NCBI RefSeq assembly: GCF_014205275.1 | Contig: NZ_JACHND010000001.1 | Span: 3,782,001 to 3,846,000 of the forward strand | Source: Sphaerisporangium siamense | GTDB taxonomy: Bacteria > Actinomycetota > Actinomycetes > Streptosporangiales > Streptosporangiaceae | Direction of reading: 5' to 3' | DNA: 64,000 bases | Shown here: positions 59,437-64,000 of the stretch, in pieces | Numbering within the stretch: the first letter of the stretch is position 1 | Layout: each line of letters opens with the position of its first letter | Notes under the pieces: generated by a model | Database searches by the model: none | What the model was told of the DNA's origin: nothing | Seen by the model: the letters and a program-made list of their open reading frames with translations, nothing else | Translations under genes and position numbers: made by a program

Positions 59437-61079
59437 GTGTCACCGCCGGACGTGCCGGGACGATGGAGCGGAGCGACCTGGGCCATCGGCTGGCGGCCCT
59501 GGCGAAGGTCGTCGAGCTCGGCCCCGGCCGGATCGACCCCGAGCTGCTCGCCGAGAGCGGCCGGCTGCTGCTGCGCGCCGGCGACCGTCTCAAGCTGTCC
59601 GGCGAGCACACGGTGGTGGCGCTCGCGGGCGGCACGGGCAGCGGCAAGTCCTCGCTGTTCAACCGCGTCTCCGGGCTGGAGCTCTCCCCGACGGGCGTCC
59701 GCCGTCCCACCACCGCGCGGCCGCACGCCTGCGTCTGGGGCATCGACGGCGCCGGGCCGCTGCTGGACTGGCTGCAGATCCAGTGGCGGCACCGCTTCGC
59801 CCGCGCCAGCGCCCTGGACAAGGGGGAGAGCCAGCTCCACGGGCTGATCCTGCTCGACCTGCCCGACCACGACTCGATCCGCGCCATCACCGATCACGAG
59901 GCCGACCGGCTGATCCAGGTCGCGGACGTCATCGTCTGGGTGCTCGACCCGCAGAAGTACGCCGACGCCGCCACGCACGGCAAGTACGTCGCCGAGCTGG
60001 CCGGGCACGAGGCGGTGACCGTGTTCGCGCTCAACCAGGCCGACCGTCTGGCGCCCGAGGAACTGGCCGAGTGCGTCGTCGACCTGTCCGACCTGCTCAA
60101 GCGCGAGGGGGTGCAGCACCCGCGCATCGTCCCCACCTCGGCGGTCACCGGCAGGGGAGTGAACAGCCTCAAGAGCGTGCTCGCCGAGTCCGTCGCCGGG
60201 CGCCGGGCCGCCGTCCAGCGTCTGGAGGCCGACCTCGACCGCGTCATGGCCCGGCTGGGCAAGGTGATGCCGGGGCCGGAGGCCATGGCCGTGCAGCCCA
60301 CCGTGGACCTGGCCAGGCAGGAAGGGCTGACCGACGCGCTCAGCGACGCGGTCGGCGTCCCCGCCGTCGGAGAGGCCATGGAGAACGTCTACGGCGTGCG
60401 CTCCCTGGACTGGATCGGCTGGCCCTTCGCCCGCTGGGCGGCGCGGCTCCGCCCCGACCCGCTCAACAGCCTGCGCCTCGGCAACCTCAAGGACGAGATC
60501 AAGGCCGTGACCGCGGCCTCGGTGAGCGCCCAGCCGGCCGAGGTCGAGAATGCCGTGCAGGCGCTCGCCGACGGTCTCACCTCGGGCATGCCGGAGGCGT
60601 GGCGCAACGGGGTGCGCGACGCCGCGCGGTCCCAGCTCGGCAGGCTGCCGAAGGTCCTCTCCGAGGAACTGGCGGAGGCCGCGCCGCGTCTCGACCGCGT
60701 GCCGGGGTGGTGGCGGCTGATGAGGGTCTGGCAGTACCTGCTGGTGGCGCTGTTCGCGGCCGGGCTGGCGTGGGCCGCGGCGATCCTGATCTACGGCGTG
60801 TTCAAGCTGGGGCGGGCGCCGTCGGAGACGCTCGGGGACGTCGCGCTGCTGCCGTGGATCGGCGTGATGCTGGTCAGCGTGCTCGGGCTCGGCCTGCTCT
60901 CGGCCATCGCCGGGCGGAACTTCGTGGTGCTGGGCGCGGCCAACGAGCGCGAGCGGCTCGAACGCGAGATGCGCCGGCGCATCTCGGTCGTCGCCAAGGA
61001 GATGGTGGTCAAGCCGGTGGAGCAGGAGCTCGCGCGGTACAACGAGTTCTTCGCCGCGCTCTTCTCCGTCCGCCGCTGA
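59433..61079 (+). CDS. Membrane-associated GTPase (YfjP/EngB-like)
   Basis: The protein has 548 residues. P-loop ALAGGTGSGKSSLFNRVSG (about 63-81), GVRRPTTARPHACVWG, G3 LLDLPDHDSIRAI and the G4-like FALNQADRL (NQAD instead of NKxD) are visible. Two membrane helices lie at about 430-490 (LLVALFAAGLAWAAAILIYG, LLPWIGVMLVSVLGLGLL). Its partner is the large acidic GTPase upstream, overlapping by 4 nt. Heterodimers of such GTPases may act at the membrane. Function unproven. Confidence 0.85.
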   Translation: MSVTAGRAGTMERSDLGHRLAALAKVVELGPGRIDPELLAESGRLLLRAGDRLKLSGEHTVVALAGGTGSGKSSLFNRVSGLELSPTGVRRPTTARPHACVWGIDGAGPLLDWLQIQWRHRFARASALDKGESQLHGLILLDLPDHDSIRAITDHEADRLIQVADVIVWVLDPQKYADAATHGKYVAELAGHEAVTVFALNQADRLAPEELAECVVDLSDLLKREGVQHPRIVPTSAVTGRGVNSLKSVLAESVAGRRAAVQRLEADLDRVMARLGKVMPGPEAMAVQPTVDLARQEGLTDALSDAVGVPAVGEAMENVYGVRSLDWIGWPFARWAARLRPDPLNSLRLGNLKDEIKAVTAASVSAQPAEVENAVQALADGLTSGMPEAWRNGVRDAARSQLGRLPKVLSEELAEAAPRLDRVPGWWRLMRVWQYLLVALFAAGLAWAAAILIYGVFKLGRAPSETLGDVALLPWIGVMLVSVLGLGLLSAIAGRNFVVLGAANERERLEREMRRRISVVAKEMVVKPVEQELARYNEFFAALFSVRR

Positions 61080-61236
61080 CCCTCCCGTCCTCCGCGGGTT
61101 TTCCACAGGAGACGGCGGGGCGTGGCGAGCCGTCCACAGAACCTGGTTCGGCGACCGTGGAGGGTGACGGGTCCGGGCAGGCTGGCCTCCATGCCGGTGG
61201 CACAGCGCGCGCCGGCCCACCACGGGAGGCACCACG

Positions 61237-61926
61237 ATGAACGACATCTACATCACGCTGAGCGGCAACGTCATCGCCGAGCCCCGGCAGTTCGCCGCCG
61301 AGGCCGGCCCCCGCGTCACGTCCCTGCGCGTCGCCTCGACGCCACGCCTCTACGACAAGCCCACCCAGTCCTGGTACGACGGTGAGACCAGCTACTACGT
61401 CGTCCGCTGCTACCGGGTCCTCGCCGAGAACGTCGCCAGGTCCGTCAAGGCGGGCCAGCCGGTCGTGGTCCACGGCAAGCTGCGCATCCGCTCCCTGGAT
61501 CGCGACGGCCAGAGACGCTCGGTCGCCGAGGTCGAGGCCGTCTCCGTCGGCCACGACCTGCGACGCGGCGTCAGCGTCTTCGACAGACCCCAGCGAACTT
61601 CCCTCACCCCGGCACCCGCCCTCAGCAGTGGCGGCAAGGGCACGGGCGAACACCCCGGCCAGGCGAGCTCTCGCCCGTTGTCCATCGAACTACCGTTTGC
61701 CGAATCCATCGACGGCGCATCCGGCGATATCGGATCCAGTGGTGTCGGATCCAGTGGTGTCGGTCCGGGCACTGGGGCCGCCGAGGCCGTCGGGCCGCTC
61801 GCACCGGCCCGATCGGAGCCGCTGCCCGCCTGGCCCGAGCCGCTCCCCGCGCCGGAGCCCGTCGCTCTCACGCGCCCGGCGGAACCGGAGACGTCCGCTG
61901 AGCCGGCCGGAATCCTGGCCGCCTGA
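61237..61926 (+). CDS. Single-stranded DNA-binding protein paralogue
   Basis: The protein has 229 residues. The OB fold is in residues 1-115 (YITLSGNVIAEPRQFAAEAG, YYVVRCYRVLAENVARSVKA, GQPVVVHGKLRIRSLDRDGQ). The remaining 115 residues are Pro/Ala/Gly/Ser-rich and end in PAGILAA. The acidic C-terminal tip of canonical SSB (DDDIPF-like), which recruits repair proteins, is missing. It is therefore a specialised paralogue (as SsbB in Streptomyces), not the main replication SSB. Confidence 0.85.
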   Translation: MNDIYITLSGNVIAEPRQFAAEAGPRVTSLRVASTPRLYDKPTQSWYDGETSYYVVRCYRVLAENVARSVKAGQPVVVHGKLRIRSLDRDGQRRSVAEVEAVSVGHDLRRGVSVFDRPQRTSLTPAPALSSGGKGTGEHPGQASSRPLSIELPFAESIDGASGDIGSSGVGSSGVGPGTGAAEAVGPLAPARSEPLPAWPEPLPAPEPVALTRPAEPETSAEPAGILAA

Positions 61927-62294
61927 CCTGCGGAGACAGGGGCTTGGTGGGGATGCGGTGCGTGGTTGTCGTGATGCGGGTGTCGTTGGTAGGGGGCCGG
62001 CGGCGCGGCCGATGTCGGTGGAGGTCGGCTCGCGCGCCGGTCGAGGGGCCGCCGTGGGTGATGTGTGGGTGCATCTGATCAGGTCCAGATGATGCCTCGC
62101 ACCATGGCTGCTCCTTTCCCGCAGGGGAGCCGCTCGTCGTGGAGCGGTCGGATCGAGGCCGGCGCCTCTGAACCCCCGAGGCGTGGCCGCAGTGCTCCAA
62201 CGTAGCGGTTCTCTTCGCGGCCCGCACACTCTGCGACTATTGTGTTACACATCGTGAGACGTACAGTCGAGACATCCACCCGGTCCTGGCCGAT
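61927..62294. other. Intergenic region with a mini-ORF on the minus strand
   Basis: No full gene was recognised. On the minus strand, a strong ribosome site (GGAAAGGAG, 62110-62118 complement) precedes an 8-codon frame, MVRGIIWT, at 62105-62079. Nothing coding follows before the end of ssb at 61926. Promoter-like AT-rich sequence lies at 62230-62260 (CTATTGTGTTACACATC). Confidence 0.45.
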
Positions 62295-62312
62295 GTGAGC
62301 GTGGGGGAAGTG

Positions 62313-63617
62313 ATGACGGCGCCCGGTCATTCCTCGGTCGAGCCACGCGGCGGCGTGCTATCGCTAGCCGACCGCTGGCCGCTGCTGGCTCAGCCCACCA
62401 TGCTGGTCCTCTATCTTTGCGCCACCGTGGGCCTCGCCGCGGGCGCCGCGGGCTATCTTGCCACGGCCACCCCGTTCCGCTGGGCCGAGTTCCTGACCTT
62501 CCTGGCCCTGGTGGCGTGCGGCGCCGTCTGCATCGAGGCCACCCGCAGGCTCGGCATGCCGGCCGGCGTCTCGCGTGACCTGTTGTCGGCGTGGTGGCTG
62601 CCGGTGGCCCTGCTGCTGCCTCCGGTGTACGCCCTGCTGGCCCCGCTGCCGCTGCAGTTCCTGCTGCAGATCCGCGTGCGGGCCACGGTCCTGTACCGCC
62701 GCGTGTTCAGCGCCGCCGCCATCGGCCTCGCCGCGGGCGTCGCGTCGATGGTCTTCCACGCCTTCGTGCGCGATCCCGCCGGGCCCGCGCTGCGCTCGGG
62801 CGGCCCGATCGTGCTGGCCGTGGCCTGCGCCGTGATCTTCACGGTGCTCAACACGGCCTTGATCGCCGCCGCGCTGCACATCTCCGACCGCGACATCCGC
62901 TGGCGCGACGTCCTGTGGGACCGTGAGCGCGTCCTGCTCGACGTCGTCGAGCTCTGCCTCGGCGTCCTGGTCGCCATCGCCTGCGGGGTCAGCCCCCTGC
63001 TCCTGCTGCTGACGCTCCCGCCGGTCGTGCTCCTGCAACGCAGCCTGCTGCACGCCCAGCTCAAGGCCGCCGCCCGCACCGACGCCAAGACCGGCCTGCT
63101 CAACGCCACGGCCTGGCAGCGCGAGGCCGACACCGAGATCGTCCGCGCCCGCCGCACCGGCGAGACGCTGGCCCTGCTCATCGTCGACATCGACCATTTC
63201 AAGCGGGTGAACGACACCTTCGGCCACCTGGTCGGCGACCAGGTGCTCGCCGGCGTGGCCACGGCCCTGCGCAGCCAGCTGCGCGACTACGACGTCGTGG
63301 GCAGGTTCGGCGGCGAAGAGTTCGTGATCCTTCTTCCCCGGGCGGACATCGGCGAGGCCCGCCGGGTGGCCGAGCGCCTGCGCTCCCGCGTCGGCAGAAT
63401 GGCCATCCCCGTCGATGACGCGATGATCACGGTCACGGTGTCCGCCGGGGTGGCCATCATGAGCGTCCATGGCGACGATCTGATCGAGCTTCTCGCCGCC
63501 GCCGATCTCGCCCTCTACCGGGCCAAAGAGCTGGGCCGCGATCGCATCTGCCTGCCGGTCGCGCCCGTCCCTCCGCCCCGTGCGCGGGCGGACAACTCCG
63601 ATGGCGGAATCCCCTAG
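62313..63617 (+). CDS. Membrane diguanylate cyclase (GGDEF)
   Basis: The protein has 434 residues from ATG 62313; GGGGGAA lies upstream, and GTG 62295 is an alternative start. Seven or eight hydrophobic segments (residues 20-240, e.g. PTMLVLYLCATVGLAAGAAG) form the sensor part. The GGDEF domain begins at ARTDAKTGLLNATAWQREAD, with VDIDHFKRVNDTFGHLVGDQ and the active-site GRFGGEEFVILLPRAD. RxxD is not seen before GGEEF, so product inhibition by c-di-GMP may be absent. It makes c-di-GMP from two GTP. No EAL domain is attached. In actinomycetes c-di-GMP controls development through BldD. Confidence 0.9.
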   Translation: MTAPGHSSVEPRGGVLSLADRWPLLAQPTMLVLYLCATVGLAAGAAGYLATATPFRWAEFLTFLALVACGAVCIEATRRLGMPAGVSRDLLSAWWLPVALLLPPVYALLAPLPLQFLLQIRVRATVLYRRVFSAAAIGLAAGVASMVFHAFVRDPAGPALRSGGPIVLAVACAVIFTVLNTALIAAALHISDRDIRWRDVLWDRERVLLDVVELCLGVLVAIACGVSPLLLLLTLPPVVLLQRSLLHAQLKAAARTDAKTGLLNATAWQREADTEIVRARRTGETLALLIVDIDHFKRVNDTFGHLVGDQVLAGVATALRSQLRDYDVVGRFGGEEFVILLPRADIGEARRVAERLRSRVGRMAIPVDDAMITVTVSAGVAIMSVHGDDLIELLAAADLALYRAKELGRDRICLPVAPVPPPRARADNSDGGIP

Positions 63618-63627
63618 TCTTAGGAGC

Positions 63628-64000
63628 ATGCCCGAGTACATCTACACGATGCAGCGCGTGCGCAAGGCGCACGGCGACAAGGTTGTCCTTGACGACGTCA
63701 CGCTGCATTTCCTGCCCGGAGCCAAGATTGGTGTACTGGGCCCCAACGGTACTGGTAAGTCCACGCTTCTGAAGATGATGGCCGGTCTGGAGCAGCCGTC
63801 CAACGGCGACGCCCGGCTGATGCCCGGCTTCACGGTTGGCCTGCTTCAGCAGGAGCCCCCGCTCAACGAGTCCAAGGACGTCCTCGGCAACGTCCAGGAA
63901 GGTCTCGCCGACGTGCTCGCCATGCGGGCGCGCTTCGAAGAGATCGCCGAGCTCATGGCGACCGACTACAGCGACGAGCTCCTCGACGAGATGGGCAGGC
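63628..64000 (+). CDS. ettA: Energy-dependent translational throttle protein EttA, 5' part
   Basis: It starts at ATG 63628 with TAGGAG 1-6 nt upstream and runs past the window end. It is an ABC-F protein with the beginning EYIYTMQRVRKAHGDKVVLD and Walker A GVLGPNGTGKSTLLKMMAGL, typical of EttA. It binds the ribosomal E site and links translation to ATP level. Only the first 124 residues are visible, so the second ATPase domain and the arm motif could not be checked. Confidence 0.9.
   Translation, partial: MPEYIYTMQRVRKAHGDKVVLDDVTLHFLPGAKIGVLGPNGTGKSTLLKMMAGLEQPSNGDARLMPGFTVGLLQQEPPLNESKDVLGNVQEGLADVLAMRARFEEIAELMATDYSDELLDEMGR

Noticed and set aside
1-64000. CRISPR array
   Set aside because: No regularly spaced identical repeats were seen; the only dense repeats are the dyad boxes and coding repeats (TPR, Asp/Ala region).

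Overview
The window is chromosomal DNA from a high-GC actinobacterium. Evidence for this includes GTG/TTG starts, many 1 to 4 nt start/stop overlaps, several probably leaderless genes, XRE/DUF5753 + DUF397 + RsbW-like ATPase sets, an ECF sigma + CU044_5270 pair, a mycothiol-era lifestyle gene set (LutABC, DnaE2, Mut7-C) and actinomycete-type integrative element genes. The gene content resembles Streptosporangiales (Nonomuraea/Microbispora/Sphaerisporangium-like). That placement is an inference; no rRNA is present.

Region 1 (1-13640) is the right-hand part of an actinomycete integrative and conjugative element (AICE) that ends at a tRNA-Arg(TCT) gene. Its left end lies outside the window. The left part is cargo: the 3' part of an AT-richer STAND/TPR gene, a frameshifted IS3-family remnant and an HNH (McrA-type) nuclease. 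Next comes a regulatory cassette: XRE/DUF5753, an RsbW-like ATPase, an HTH protein with an unassigned sensor-like C-terminus and a PP2C-like phosphatase. After this is one tightly coupled operon: pra-like gene, small gene, FtsK/TraB-like translocase with an extra N-terminal domain, 51-aa zinc-ribbon protein, RepSA-like initiator, Xis and Int. Six copies of a 16-bp dyad (GTCTAGRGGNNTNNAC when oriented) lie in the three promoter regions of this element and suggest one shared operator.

Region 2 (13641-31800) is ordinary chromosome. It holds an ECF sigma factor and its CU044_5270 partner, a cluster of hairpins, a Gfo/Idh/MocA oxidoreductase, a phosphotransferase, two cobalamin genes (cobD, cobQ), a DCC-family protein, an ABC exporter with a PucR-like regulator, a quinone oxidoreductase, a Mut7-C nuclease, a membrane Ser/Thr kinase and a second ATPase/XRE/DUF397 regulatory set.

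Region 3 (31900-47260) holds an iron/polyamine-type ABC importer (four genes), an SOS-box-controlled DUF6504-dnaE2 pair, a DUF4328 protein, an orphan LuxR-type response regulator divergent from an ABC exporter, an orphan ATP-grasp ligase, a sulfur-regulated locus and an ArsR-SRPBCC fusion with twin operators. The sulfur locus is a cysteine-containing leader peptide overlapping the start of a substrate-binding-like protein that has no cysteine and no internal methionine.

Region 4 (47367-64000) holds lutABC, a second regulator + ABC-2 exporter operon, a double-GNAT acetyltransferase whose ribosome binding site is in a hairpin, the siroheme genes (CbiX-like chelatase, cysG), two large GTPases, an SSB paralogue, a membrane GGDEF protein and the start of ettA.

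All calls are from reading the sequence; no database search was run.
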